Below, piece by piece: positions 42,163 to 50,897 of a stretch of 64,000 nucleotides of DNA; the first letter of the stretch is position 1; every line of letters starts with the position of its first letter. The stretch comes from Nocardioidaceae bacterium (GTDB taxonomy: Bacteria > Actinomycetota > Actinomycetes > Propionibacteriales > Nocardioidaceae). The stretch spans positions 35,140 to 99,139 of the forward strand of contig JAURVT010000022.1 in NCBI GenBank assembly GCA_030655315.1, in the 5' to 3' direction. The notes under the pieces are model-generated. The model was not told the DNA's origin, did no database searches, and saw nothing but the letters and a program-made list of their open reading frames with translations. The position numbers and the translations under genes were made by a program.

Positions 42163-42810
42163 GTGCCAGCCGAGGTCGACCTCGCCGTCTCGACGGTGAT
42201 CTTCGCGCTGCGCCAGAGCGACGACGGCGCGTCGTCGTCGCTGTGGATCCCGCTGGTGCGACGGATCCGCGAGCCCTACGAGGGACGCTGGGCTCTGCCG
42301 GGCGGTCCGCTGGAGGACGGCGAGGGCCTCGACGACGCCGCGGCCCGCAACCTCGTCGAGACCACGGCGCTCAGCCCCACCTACCTCGAGCAGCTGTACT
42401 CCTTCGGCACGCCCGACCGCTCGCCCGGCGCCCGCGTGGTGTCGATCGTCTACTGGGCGCTCGTGCAGCCCGAGGAGGCCGCGGCGGCCGTCGAGGACGA
42501 GAACGTCCGCTGGTTCGAGGCCGAGCAGGTCCAGGGCCTGGCCTTCGACCACGACGCGATCGTGGCGTACGCGCTCTGGCGCCTGCGCACGAAGGTCTCC
42601 TACTCCCGCGTCGCGCACGCGTTCCTCGGCGAGGAGTTCACGCTCGCCCAGCTCCGCCAGGTCTACGAGGTCGTGCTGCAGCAGCGGCTCGACCCCGCGA
42701 ACTTCCGGCGTCAGGTGGAGGCCGACGGCACCGTCGTCCCCACCGGGCGCCACCTCACCGGCGGGCGGCACCGGCCGCCCCGCCTCTACCGCTACCAGGA
42801 GACGCCGTGA
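42163..42810 (+). CDS. nrtR: NrtR-type Nudix transcriptional regulator of NAD synthesis
   Basis: A 215-residue protein. GTG 42163 is chosen because GGAGG stands 9 nt upstream and because earlier in-frame starts would lie inside the operator. Residues 5-130 are a Nudix fold whose box reads G-x5-E then R-N-L-V-E-T instead of REUXEE, as usual in NrtR proteins that sense ADP-ribose without hydrolysis. The C-terminal part is a winged helix (F-T-L-A-Q-L-R-Q-V-Y-E, N-F-R-R-Q). It overlaps nadA by 4 nt, so it controls its own operon. Confidence 0.88.
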   Translation: MPAEVDLAVSTVIFALRQSDDGASSSLWIPLVRRIREPYEGRWALPGGPLEDGEGLDDAAARNLVETTALSPTYLEQLYSFGTPDRSPGARVVSIVYWALVQPEEAAAAVEDENVRWFEAEQVQGLAFDHDAIVAYALWRLRTKVSYSRVAHAFLGEEFTLAQLRQVYEVVLQQRLDPANFRRQVEADGTVVPTGRHLTGGRHRPPRLYRYQETP

Positions 42811-44069
42811 GCGCACCGTCGGTCGACACCACCATCCGCACCGGAGCCGTGAGCACCTGCGACTCCGACCTCGCGAGCGGGCCCTGGGTCTTCGACCTCG
42901 CCCCGCCCACCTACGGGCCGGGCGCGTCCGTGGCCGATCCCGTCCCGGCCGACACGCCCCGCCAGGGCGCGCTGCCGCAGGAGTACCGCGACGCCTCGCC
43001 CGACGAGCTGCACGACCGGATCGTCGCGGCGAGGCGCACGCTGGGGGAGCGGGTCGTGGTGCTCGGGCACTTCTACCAGCGCGACGAGGTGGTGCGGTAC
43101 GCCGACTTCGTGGGCGACTCCTTCCAGCTCGCCAACGCCGCGCTCACCCGGCCCGACGCGGAGGCCATCGTCTTCTGCGGCGTGCACTTCATGGCCGAGA
43201 CCGCCGACGTGCTGTCCCGCCCGGACCAGCAGGTCGTGCTGCCCAACCTCGCCGCCGGCTGCTCGATGGCCGACATGGCCGACGAGGACTCGGTGCTGCA
43301 GTGCTGGGAGGAGCTGGAGGAGCTCTACGGCACCGAGCCCGACGCCGACGGACGCGTGCCCGTCGTCCCGGTCACCTACATGAACTCCTCGGCCGCCCTC
43401 AAGGCCTTCTGCGGCGAGCGCGGCGGCATCGTCTGCACGTCGTCCAACGCCGCGACGGTGCTGGAGTGGGCCTTCGAGCGCGGTCAGCGGGTGCTGTTCT
43501 TCCCCGACCAGCACCTCGGTCGCAACACCGCCAAGGCGATGGGCGTCCCGCTCGAGCAGATGCCCACCTGGAACCCGAACAAGCCGCTCGGCGGCAACGA
43601 CGAGGCCACGCTCGCCGACGCCAAGGTGCTGCTGTGGCACGGCTTCTGCTCGGTGCACAAGCGCTTCACCGTGGCCCAGGTCGAGAAGGCCCGGGCCGAG
43701 CACCCCGACGTCCGGGTGATCGTGCACCCCGAGTGCCCGATGCCGGTGGTCGACGCGGCCGACGCGGCGGGCTCCACCGACTTCATCGTCAAGGCGATCG
43801 CCGCCGCCGAGCCCGGCTCGACGTTCGCGATCGGCACCGAGATCAACCTGGTGAACCGGCTCGCGCAGGAGCGGCCCGACCTCACGATCCTCTGCCTCGA
43901 CCCGGTGGTCTGCCCCTGCTCGACCATGTACCGCATCCACCCCGGCTACCTCGCCTGGGTGCTCGAGTCACTGGTCGGCGGCGAGGTGCTCAACCGCATC
44001 CGGGTGCCCGACGAGGTAGCCGCGCCGGCACGGGTCGCGCTCGAGCGGATGCTGGCGGCCAGGCCGTGA
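42807..44069 (+). CDS. nadA: Quinolinate synthase NadA
   Basis: A 420-residue [4Fe-4S] enzyme that condenses iminoaspartate with dihydroxyacetone phosphate to quinolinate. V-L-G-H-F-Y-Q-R-D-E-V, N-L-A-A-G-C-S-M (first cluster Cys), N-S-S-A-A-L-K-A-F-C and the C-terminal C-P-C-S-T-M are visible. It is a long-type NadA with an N-terminal extension of about 70 residues. GTG 42807 overlaps nrtR and the stop overlaps nadB. Confidence 0.95.
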   Translation: MSAPSVDTTIRTGAVSTCDSDLASGPWVFDLAPPTYGPGASVADPVPADTPRQGALPQEYRDASPDELHDRIVAARRTLGERVVVLGHFYQRDEVVRYADFVGDSFQLANAALTRPDAEAIVFCGVHFMAETADVLSRPDQQVVLPNLAAGCSMADMADEDSVLQCWEELEELYGTEPDADGRVPVVPVTYMNSSAALKAFCGERGGIVCTSSNAATVLEWAFERGQRVLFFPDQHLGRNTAKAMGVPLEQMPTWNPNKPLGGNDEATLADAKVLLWHGFCSVHKRFTVAQVEKARAEHPDVRVIVHPECPMPVVDAADAAGSTDFIVKAIAAAEPGSTFAIGTEINLVNRLAQERPDLTILCLDPVVCPCSTMYRIHPGYLAWVLESLVGGEVLNRIRVPDEVAAPARVALERMLAARP

Positions 44070-45583
44070 GGGTCCTGGTCGTCGGGAGCGGCATCGCGGG
44101 CCTGACCTGCGCGCTCGAGGCCTCGGCCCGCCACGACGTCACCGTGGTCACCAAGGCGGGCGTGGCCGACGGCGCCACCCGCTGGGCGCAGGGCGGCGTG
44201 GCGGTCGTCTGGGACGCCGACGGAGCCGCGGCCGGTGACTCGGTGGCCGCGCACGTCGCCGACACCCTGGCCGCCGGCGACGGGCTCTGCGACCCGTCCG
44301 CGGTCGAGCTGCTCTGCTCCGAGGGACCCGCCGCGGTGGCGGACCTGGTGCGACGCGGCGTGGCCTTCGACCGCCGGGGCGAGGCCTACGCGCGGGCCAC
44401 CGAGGCCGCGCACTCCGCGGCGCGGGTGCTGCACGTCGACGGCGACGCCACCGGCGCGGCCGTCGAGGCCGCCCTCGTCGAGTCGCTGCGACGCTCGGGC
44501 GTCACCGTGCTCGAGCACACCGCCGTCGCCGACCTCGTCGTGCGCGACGGGGCGGTGGTCGGGGTCCGCACGGCCCGCGGCGCCGAGATCGCGGCCGACG
44601 CGGTGGTGCTGGCCACCGGGGGAGCCGGTCACCTCTACCCGTTCACGACCAACCCCGCCGTGGCCACCGGCGACGGCCTCGCCGCCGCCCTGCGCGCCGG
44701 CGCCGTGGTCGGCGATCTCGAGATGTACCAGTTCCACCCGACGATGCTCGCGGTGCCGGGGGGCTCGCTGGTCTCCGAGGCCGTGCGCGGCGAGGGGGCC
44801 GTGCTGCGCGACGCCGACGGGCGCAGGTTCATGCTCGACGTCGATCCCCGGGCCGAGCTCGCGCCGCGCGACGTCGTCGCCCGGGCCATCGCCCGTCGGA
44901 TGGCCGAGCAGGGGGGCGCGCCCGTCGTCCTCGATGCCACCGCGCTGGGCGCGGAGCACCTCGCGCGACGGTTCCCCGGCCTGACGGCCCAGTGCGCCGC
45001 GCACGGCCTGGACTGGGGCCGCGTGCCCGTCCCCGTCGCGCCCGCCGCCCACTACTGGATGGGCGGCGTGCGCACCGACCTCGACGGCCGCACCTCGCTG
45101 CCCGGGCTGCTGGCCGTGGGCGAGGTCGCCCGCACGGGCGTCCACGGCGCCAACCGCCTCGCGTCCAGCTCGCTGCTGGAGGGGGCGGTGTTCGGCACCC
45201 GCTGCGCCCGCGCGCTCGACCTGCCCCGGCGCGAGCCCGACGTGGTCGACGTCGACGTCGTCGCCCTGGGGGGCGGCACCGAGCCGCTGTCGCGCCCGGA
45301 CCTGCAGGCGGTCATGTGGCAGGGGGCGGGTCTCGTCCGCGACGCCGCCGGGCTCGCGGCCGCCGCGGCCACGCTCGACGCGGCCGTCGCAGCGCCCGGC
45401 GACGACGTCGTCACCGCCCTGGAGGACCGCAACCTCCTCGACCTCGCCCGCGCGCTCGTCGCGGGGGCGACGGCTCGCGAGGAGAGCCGCGGGGCGCACC
45501 ACCGCTCCGACGCCCCCGGGCACGCGCCGGGCCCCGCCCGCGCCGTCCTCCTGGTCGCCAAGGGCGAGGTGGCACCGTGCTGA
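44066..45583 (+). CDS. nadB: L-aspartate oxidase NadB
   Basis: A 505-residue flavoenzyme that oxidises aspartate to iminoaspartate for NadA. The FAD-binding motif V-V-G-S-G-I-A-G-L-T is at the N-terminus; R-W-A-Q-G-G-V-A-V, E-M-Y-Q-F-H-P-T and H-Y-W-M-G-G-V-R-T-D are family hallmarks, and H-G-A-N-R-L-A-S-S-S-L-L-E-G follows. GTG 44066 overlaps nadA. Confidence 0.95.
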   Translation: MRVLVVGSGIAGLTCALEASARHDVTVVTKAGVADGATRWAQGGVAVVWDADGAAAGDSVAAHVADTLAAGDGLCDPSAVELLCSEGPAAVADLVRRGVAFDRRGEAYARATEAAHSAARVLHVDGDATGAAVEAALVESLRRSGVTVLEHTAVADLVVRDGAVVGVRTARGAEIAADAVVLATGGAGHLYPFTTNPAVATGDGLAAALRAGAVVGDLEMYQFHPTMLAVPGGSLVSEAVRGEGAVLRDADGRRFMLDVDPRAELAPRDVVARAIARRMAEQGGAPVVLDATALGAEHLARRFPGLTAQCAAHGLDWGRVPVPVAPAAHYWMGGVRTDLDGRTSLPGLLAVGEVARTGVHGANRLASSSLLEGAVFGTRCARALDLPRREPDVVDVDVVALGGGTEPLSRPDLQAVMWQGAGLVRDAAGLAAAAATLDAAVAAPGDDVVTALEDRNLLDLARALVAGATAREESRGAHHRSDAPGHAPGPARAVLLVAKGEVAPC

Positions 45584-46431
45584 CGCGGGCCGTCGTCGAC
45601 GAGGTCGTCACCCGCGCGCTCGCCGAGGACGCACCCTGGGGCGACCTCACCTGCGAGGCGCTGGTCCCCGCGGACGCGTGGGCCGACGCCGCTCTCGTCG
45701 CCCGCGAGCCGGGCACGCTGGCCGGCGTCGACGTGTTCGCGCGCGCCATGGAGCTCGTGGGCGGCGGCGTGGAGGTGACGCTGCTGCTGCGCGACGGCGA
45801 CCGGTTCGAGGCGGGTGACGTGATCGCCCGCGTCGCGGGACCGGCGCGGTCGGTCCTGGGCGCCGAGCGGGTCGCGCTGAACCTCGTGCAGCGCCTGACC
45901 GGCGTCGCGACCCTCACCGCGGCCCACGTCGCCGCGGTCGCCGGCACCCGCGCCCGCATCGCCGACACCCGCAAGACCACCCCCGGCCTGCGGGCGCTCG
46001 AGCGGCACGCGGTGCGCTGCGGCGGCGGCAGCAACCACCGCTTCAGCCTGTCGGACGCCGTGATGGCCAAGGACAACCACCTCGCGGTGCTCCAGGCGTC
46101 GGGCGTCGGCCTCACCGAGGCCCTGCGCACGGCGCGGACGCGGATCCCGCACACCGCCCACCTGGAGGTCGAGGTCGACCGCCTCGACCAGGTCGAGGCC
46201 GTCCTCGCCGCCGACGTCGACACGATCATGCTCGACAACTTCTCCCTCGAGGACCTCGCCACGGGCGTGGCCCAGGTGGCCGGACGCGCGCTCGTCGAGG
46301 CCAGCGGCGGCATCGACCTCGGCACGGTCGCCGCGGTCGCCGCCACCGGGGTCGACGTGATCTCGGTCGGTGCCCTCACCCACGCCGCCCGCGCCCTCGA
46401 CCTCGGCCTCGACGTCACCACCGGGGCCTGA
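45577..46431 (+). CDS. nadC: Nicotinate-nucleotide pyrophosphorylase NadC
   Basis: A 284-residue enzyme converting quinolinate and PRPP to nicotinate mononucleotide. E-D-A-P-W-G-D-L-T, D-T-R-K-T-T-P-G-L-R, C-G-G-G-S-N-H-R, A-K-D-N-H and L-D-N-F are the conserved substrate-binding motifs. GTG 45577 overlaps nadB by 7 nt; its stop overlaps the desulfurase ATG. Confidence 0.95.
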   Translation: MLTRAVVDEVVTRALAEDAPWGDLTCEALVPADAWADAALVAREPGTLAGVDVFARAMELVGGGVEVTLLLRDGDRFEAGDVIARVAGPARSVLGAERVALNLVQRLTGVATLTAAHVAAVAGTRARIADTRKTTPGLRALERHAVRCGGGSNHRFSLSDAVMAKDNHLAVLQASGVGLTEALRTARTRIPHTAHLEVEVDRLDQVEAVLAADVDTIMLDNFSLEDLATGVAQVAGRALVEASGGIDLGTVAAVAATGVDVISVGALTHAARALDLGLDVTTGA

Positions 46432-47603
46432 TGCTCTACCTCGACGCGGCCGCGACGACCCCCGTGCGGCGCGAGGTGCTCGAGGCGATGTGGCCGTACC
46501 TGACCGGCACCTTCGGCAACGCCTCCAGCCACCACTCCTACGGCGAGGCCGCCGCGGCCGGTCTCGCCGACGCCCGGGCGCGGGTGGCCGCGGTGCTCGG
46601 GTGCCGGCCGGCCGAGGTGGTCCTCACCTCCGGCGGCACCGAGGCCGACAACCTGGCGGTCAAGGGCGTCGCGCTCGCCCGTCCGCGCGGCCGGCACGTG
46701 GTGACGTCGGCGATCGAGCACCCGGCCGTCGAGGAGTCGTGCGCCTACCTGGAGCGCCTGCACGGGTTCGAGGTCACGCGGGTGGGCGTCGACGCCACCG
46801 GGACCGTCGCCCCGGACGACCTCGCCGCGGCCCTGCGCGACGACACCACCCTGTGCACGGTGATGACGGCCAACAACGAGATCGGCACCGTGCAGCACGT
46901 GGCCGCGCTCGCGGCCGTCGCCCGCGAGCGCGGCGTCCCGTTCCACACCGACGCGGTGCAGGCGGCGGGCAGCCTCGACCTCGACGTGCGGACGCTCGGC
47001 GTCGACAGCCTGGCGATCTCGGGCCACAAGCTCGGGGCCCCCAAGGGCGTCGGGGCGCTGTACGTGCGCCGCGGGCTGCGCCTCGAGCCGGTCCTGCACG
47101 GCGGGGGACAGGAGCGCGGACGTCGCTCGGGCACCGAGGACGTCGCCGGCGCCGTCGGGCTCGCGCGCGCGCTCGAGCTCGCCGCGACCGACGACCACGT
47201 GGCCCTCGCCGCGGCGCGCGACGTGTTCGTGGCCGCGGTGCTCGCGGGCGCCCCCGGCGCGTTCCTCACCGGGCACCCGACCCGGCGGCTCCCGGGCCAC
47301 GCGTCGTTCTGCGTGCCGGGCACCAGCGGGGAGTCGGTGCTGCTCCGCCTGGAGCAGGACCACGGGGTCGTCGGCTCGCCGGGATCGGCGTGCGCAGCCG
47401 GCAGCGACGAGCCCTCCGCGGTGCTCCTCGCCTGCGGGATCGACCCCGAGGTGGCCGCGACATCGATACGTTTCACTTTTTCTGATCTCCCCCACCTGGA
47501 GGAGGTCGAGAAGGCCGGATTCGCCGTGGGACGGGCGGTCGGCGACGTCGGCGCGACACCTGGCTCTACCGCATCGGTCTCCAGCCCGCCATCTGGGGTT
47601 TGA
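46431..47603 (+). CDS. Cysteine desulfurase (NifS/IscS-like) of the nad operon
   Basis: A 390-residue PLP enzyme. It starts Y-L-D-A-A-A-T-T-P, has T-S-G-G-T-E-A-D-N, the PLP Lys in S-G-H-K-L-G-A-P-K-G and an active Cys in G-S-A-C-A-A-G. As in many bacteria with a NifS-like gene beside nadABC, it probably supplies sulphur for the NadA iron-sulphur cluster. The C-terminal 35 residues after L-P-H-L-E-E-V are an extension with little structure. Confidence 0.9.
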   Translation: MLYLDAAATTPVRREVLEAMWPYLTGTFGNASSHHSYGEAAAAGLADARARVAAVLGCRPAEVVLTSGGTEADNLAVKGVALARPRGRHVVTSAIEHPAVEESCAYLERLHGFEVTRVGVDATGTVAPDDLAAALRDDTTLCTVMTANNEIGTVQHVAALAAVARERGVPFHTDAVQAAGSLDLDVRTLGVDSLAISGHKLGAPKGVGALYVRRGLRLEPVLHGGGQERGRRSGTEDVAGAVGLARALELAATDDHVALAAARDVFVAAVLAGAPGAFLTGHPTRRLPGHASFCVPGTSGESVLLRLEQDHGVVGSPGSACAAGSDEPSAVLLACGIDPEVAATSIRFTFSDLPHLEEVEKAGFAVGRAVGDVGATPGSTASVSSPPSGV

Positions 47604-47629
47604 TTTCTCGTCGGATCGACGCTTATATT
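47600..47629 (+). promoter_or_regulatory. Sigma-70-type promoter before the riboswitch
   Basis: TTGATT (47600-47605) and TATATT (47624-47629) are spaced 18 bp, close to consensus and AT-rich for this genome. The -35 overlaps the desulfurase stop codon. A start near 47636 would give a long leader containing the riboswitch. Confidence 0.6.
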
Positions 47630-47689
47630 CCTCCCGATCGTGATCGCACCGTGACCCGGCGCCTCCCGACCACCCAACTTCATAGCGTG

Positions 47690-47870
47690 CACCGGTCATC
47701 GCCTAGTCCTGCCGCCGGTGTCACGTCCCCGTCATCGACACCACCCAGGCAGGAGCGGAGGACCCACCATCTGCCCGGAGCAATCCGGGCTCGGGGTGCA
47801 GTCCCTCACAGGACGGGGCACCTTTCAGCCCTAACCCGACAGCTCACTTCGTAGGCGTGGAAAGGTCTGC
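47690..47870 (+). ncRNA. c-di-AMP riboswitch (ydaO-yuaA type)
   Basis: The leader of the NlpC/P60 gene holds the ydaO-type landmarks: GCAGGAGCGGAGGACCCACC around 47749-47768, and CCCGACAGCT followed by TTCGTAGGCGT at 47834-47858. A hairpin TCCTGCC/GGCAGGA with inner GGTGTC/GACACC (47707-47754) forms its 5' part. In actinobacteria this class commonly precedes secreted cell-wall hydrolase genes and lowers expression when c-di-AMP is high. Boundaries are approximate. Confidence 0.85.
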
Positions 47871-47876
47871 ACACCC

Positions 47877-48368
47877 ATGCTCGCGAATCTTCGCTGGCGG
47901 TCAGTGTTCGCACTGCCGCTCGTCCTGGCCGTGGCCCTCGGCCTCATGGTCTTCACCGCCAACCACTCCGATGCTGCCGCCAAGAAGGCCGAGCAGCGCA
48001 ACGCCAAGATCGTCAAGGCCGTCAAGATCGGCAAGAAGCAGCTGGGCGACCCCTACGTCGCCGGCGGCAACGGTCCCAACGGCTTCGACTGCTCCGGTCT
48101 GACCCAGTACGCCTTCAAGAAGGCCGGGATCAACATCCCCCGCACCAGCCGCGCCCAGGCTGCTGCCCTGCGCCCCGTCTCCAAGTCGAAGATGAAGCGC
48201 GGTGACCTGATCTACTTCTACAAGGGTCAGAGCGTCTACCACGCGGCGATCTACATGGGCAAGAAGAACGGCCACAAGCTGATCATGCACGCCTCGCGGT
48301 CGGGCACCCCCGTGAAGGTGAACCGCATCTGGACCAACAGCTACAAGGTCCGCACGCTGCGTCTCTGA
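47877..48368 (+). CDS. Secreted NlpC/P60 peptidoglycan hydrolase
   Basis: A 163-residue protein. A signal peptide covers about residues 1-34. The NlpC/P60 domain has the catalytic Cys in F-D-C-S-G-L-T-Q-Y, the His in Y-H-A-A-I-Y-M-G and a third polar residue in M-H-A-S-R-S-G. There is no separate binding domain. It probably cleaves stem peptides in the cell wall. The riboswitch in its leader implies control by c-di-AMP. Confidence 0.92.
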   Translation: MLANLRWRSVFALPLVLAVALGLMVFTANHSDAAAKKAEQRNAKIVKAVKIGKKQLGDPYVAGGNGPNGFDCSGLTQYAFKKAGINIPRTSRAQAAALRPVSKSKMKRGDLIYFYKGQSVYHAAIYMGKKNGHKLIMHASRSGTPVKVNRIWTNSYKVRTLRL

Positions 48369-48388
48369 CGCGCGACACGCACCACTTC

Positions 48389-48422
48389 GCAGCGCCGGTA
48401 CCCCTCGGGGTGCCGGCGCTGC
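48389..48422 (+). terminator. Strong hairpin terminator after the NlpC/P60 gene
   Basis: GCAGCGCCGGTACCC pairs with GGGTGCCGGCGCTGC over 15 bp with one wobble around a short loop. It separates the NlpC/P60 gene from the next gene and sets a lower bound for that gene's start. Confidence 0.75.
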
Positions 48423-48430
48423 GTCATGCT

Positions 48431-49456
48431 GTGGCGGTGGATCTCGGACTCCGTCGACGCGCCGTCGTGCTCGCGGTCCCCGTGCTGGCCGCGGCCCTGC
48501 TCGCCGCCGGGTGCGCGAAGATCCCGTCCCTCGACCCCACCGGCGACCCCGAGACGACGGAGGTCCTGCCCGAGGGTCCCGTGGTCTCGCCGCTGACGGG
48601 GCTGACCCTCGCGGACGGCCTGCCGTCCCACCCCGTCTACGTGGTGAAGGTCGACAACACGTCCGCCTCGCGCCCCCAGGTGGGCGTCATCCATGCCGAC
48701 CTCGTGGTCGAGGAGCTCGTCGAGGGCGGCCTGACCCGCCTCGCGGCGCTGTACTACTCCAAGACGCCCGCGGCCATCGGCCCCGTCCGGTCGATGCGCG
48801 ACACCGACGTGGCCATCGCCCGCCCGGCCGAGGCGACCCTGATCGCGTCCGGTGGGGCGCCGGCCACGATCGAGCGGATCCAGCAGTCCGGCATCGACGT
48901 GATCAGCGAGGACACCGGCCAGCTGGGCGTCCTGGTCAAGGCCCCGGACCGCCGGGCGCCGTACGACCGGATCCTCGACCTCGGTGCCCTGGCCGCCACC
49001 GCCGACGACACCTCGTTCGTCAAGGGCTACCTGCCCTTCGGCCCCGCCGGCGCCCAGCCCGGCACCACCCCGGCCACGTCCTTCTCCGTCCGGTTCTCCG
49101 CCGGGTCGAGCACGCGCTGGGCCCTGCAGGGCAAGCGCTACCGCCGCCAGGACGGACTGGCAGCCCCCGGCAAGGAGTTCAAGGCCGACAACGTGCTCGT
49201 GCTCCGCGCCCCCGTCACCTCCGCCGGCTACGCCGACGTCGCCGGGAACGACGTACCCGAGACCGTGCTCGCTGGCTCCGGCGAGGCCACCTTGTTCCAC
49301 CGTGGGCGGCTCGTCGAGGGCCGGTGGCGCAAGTCGTCGGTCTCCAGCCGCCTGCGCCTCGAGACCTCCGACGGCTCCGCCCTCGAGGTCCCCGCCGGTC
49401 GCACCTGGATCGAGCTCGTCCCCGAGGGGACGGGATCGGTCGCGGTGACGGGGTAG
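48431..49456 (+). CDS. DUF3048 lipoprotein (YerB-like)
   Basis: A 341-residue protein from GTG 48431 (GTG 48437 is equally possible). The signal sequence ends in the lipobox L-A-A-G-C. The mature part carries S-P-L-T-G-L, V-V-K-V-D-N, R-P-Q-V-G-V-I-H-A-D-L-V-V-E-E and I-G-P-V-R-S-M-R-D-T-D, the DUF3048 N-domain pattern, and a C-terminal domain with T-W-I-E-L-V-P. It is anchored outside the membrane; function of the family is unknown. Confidence 0.85.
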   Translation: MAVDLGLRRRAVVLAVPVLAAALLAAGCAKIPSLDPTGDPETTEVLPEGPVVSPLTGLTLADGLPSHPVYVVKVDNTSASRPQVGVIHADLVVEELVEGGLTRLAALYYSKTPAAIGPVRSMRDTDVAIARPAEATLIASGGAPATIERIQQSGIDVISEDTGQLGVLVKAPDRRAPYDRILDLGALAATADDTSFVKGYLPFGPAGAQPGTTPATSFSVRFSAGSSTRWALQGKRYRRQDGLAAPGKEFKADNVLVLRAPVTSAGYADVAGNDVPETVLAGSGEATLFHRGRLVEGRWRKSSVSSRLRLETSDGSALEVPAGRTWIELVPEGTGSVAVTG

Positions 49457-49488
49457 AGGGTTTCTCCCGGCCGGCACGCGTCCGTCCC

Positions 49489-49557
49489 GTCCGCGATCTG
49501 ATGCGTTGCGGGTGTTCAGGGGCCCTGGTGACCCCCACAAGTCATCAGATCGCGGAC
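49489..49557. repeat. Long interrupted palindrome between convergent genes
   Basis: GTCCGCGATCTGATG (49489-49503) and CATCAGATCGCGGAC (49543-49557) are perfect inverted repeats of 15 bp, with an imperfect inner palindrome (AGGGGCCCTGG at 49518-49528). It lies between the DUF3048 stop and the TetR stop, so it could end transcription from both sides, or be a small repeat element. Confidence 0.7.
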
Positions 49558-49579
49558 GGAGCGGGAGCTGGGGCTGGGG

Positions 49580-50224
49580 CTAGGCCAGGCCACCGGCCTG
49601 CCGGAGGCTGACGAGGATGGTGCCGATGACGACCTCGACCTCGGCGCTGGCGGCCTCGGGGTCCTCGGCGTCGGCGACGAGGGCGCCGGCGCTGCGCATG
49701 GCGCCGTAGAAGACGGTGGCGAAGGTCTGGGCGAAGGAGTCCTCGACGCCGGTGCCGGCGAGGAGGTCGCGGACGATCTGCTCGACGATGCCGTAGGTGG
49801 AGGAGCGCTCGATCTCCTGCCAGCGCTCGGGACCGAGCGCGACGGGGGCCTCCTGCATGACGATCCGCCGGTAGGTGGGCTCTTGGCAGATCTCCAGGAA
49901 CCCGCGCAGGCCGATCTCGGCCCGCTCCCACGGGTCCTTCTCGCGGCGCAGGGAGCGGGCGATCTTCTTGCTGGCGGCCTTCTGCTCGCGCTCGACGACG
50001 TGCTCGAACAGGTCGAGCTTCCCGCCGAAGTGGTGGTAGAGCGCGCCCTTGGTCACCCGGGCGGCCGCGACGACCTCGTCGAGCGACGTGCCCGCGTAGC
50101 CCCGCTCGGCGAACAGGGTCGTCGCGCCCTCGACGAGGGCGCGACGGGTGGAGGAGGAGTACTCCTGCCGACGCGAGGACGGCGGGCGTCCGCTCGCGGC
50201 GCGGAGCACCTTGCGCGTGGTCAC
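49580..50224 (-). CDS. TetR-family transcriptional regulator
   Basis: A 214-residue protein. The HTH region is typical: G-A-T-T-L-F-A-E-R-G-Y-A-G-T-S-L, V-T-K-G-A-L-Y-H-H-F-G-G-K. The C-terminal ligand domain is helical. The GTG start at 50224 faces a divergent gene, and palindromes lie in between. It probably represses itself and the divergent gene; the ligand is unknown. Confidence 0.88.
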   Translation of the reverse strand: MTTRKVLRAASGRPPSSRRQEYSSSTRRALVEGATTLFAERGYAGTSLDEVVAAARVTKGALYHHFGGKLDLFEHVVEREQKAASKKIARSLRREKDPWERAEIGLRGFLEICQEPTYRRIVMQEAPVALGPERWQEIERSSTYGIVEQIVRDLLAGTGVEDSFAQTFATVFYGAMRSAGALVADAEDPEAASAEVEVVIGTILVSLRQAGGLA

Positions 50225-50283
50225 CTGCGAACCCTACGGGCAGGTGGCGCGGCTCACGCGGCGCGGCATTGCGACCACCGAAG

Positions 50284-50319
50284 GTATGACACATACTGAG
50301 AGTACGTACCGACGGTATG
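50284..50319. promoter_or_regulatory. Likely TetR operator
   Basis: GTATG-ACA-CATAC (50284-50296) is a perfect palindrome. It shares its CATAC with a larger symmetric site, CATAC-N5-GTACGTAC-N5-GTATG (50292-50319). Both lie between the divergent regulator and the 165-residue protein gene. Assignment to the TetR protein is from position. Confidence 0.6.
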
Positions 50320-50335
50320 ACGAAAGGAGCAGACC

Positions 50336-50833
50336 ATGACCTGGGATGCCTACAACCGTCGCAAGACCGTGCTCCGCGAGCTGCTGGAGGTCGCCGACCT
50401 CCGCCGTGACGGCGTCCTTCCCTGGGACGCCCGCGTCGAGCAGGTCTTCGAGACCCCCTCAGAGCTGTTGTTCGACCTGCAGATGCACTGGTTCCAGCGA
50501 CTGTCCGGAGAGGTGGACCGCCGCATCGACCGCGGCGACGTCGACCCCGAGTCGGCCGCGGTGAGCGCGTGGCGTCAGGCCGCCGCGCACGCACCCGGTG
50601 CTCGCGCGATCCTCGACGCCCACGACGACGACCCGCTGCTCGCCAAGGCGCACGCCAAGGAGCTCTCGATGCTGGCCCACGCCGCCGGCCGGGCACCGCT
50701 CCACCACCCGGCGGCGCCCCGGATCGGCGCACGCCTGCGGGCCGAGGCGCGCGCCATCTCGATCGAGGACGCGCCGTCCGCGGGTTCGCACGGCGGGTGG
50801 TTCCTGCGCCTGCGCCAGGCGCTCGCCGCCTGA
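50336..50833 (+). CDS. Hypothetical helical protein divergent from the TetR gene
   Basis: A 165-residue protein preceded by AAAGGAG. It is helical, with W-D-A-Y-N-R-R-K-T-V-L-R, F-D-L-Q-M-H-W-F-Q-R-L-S-G and A-W-R-Q-A-A-A-H, and no membrane segment. The His/Trp-containing centre might bind a ligand. The family is not recognised. The operator in front suggests control by the TetR regulator. Confidence 0.7.
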   Translation: MTWDAYNRRKTVLRELLEVADLRRDGVLPWDARVEQVFETPSELLFDLQMHWFQRLSGEVDRRIDRGDVDPESAAVSAWRQAAAHAPGARAILDAHDDDPLLAKAHAKELSMLAHAAGRAPLHHPAAPRIGARLRAEARAISIEDAPSAGSHGGWFLRLRQALAA

Positions 50834-50897
50834 CGCGCTACCGGGCGGTCACCTCGGGGTGGCCGCCCGGTCGACCGCGTCTGCGACAATCCGGCGG

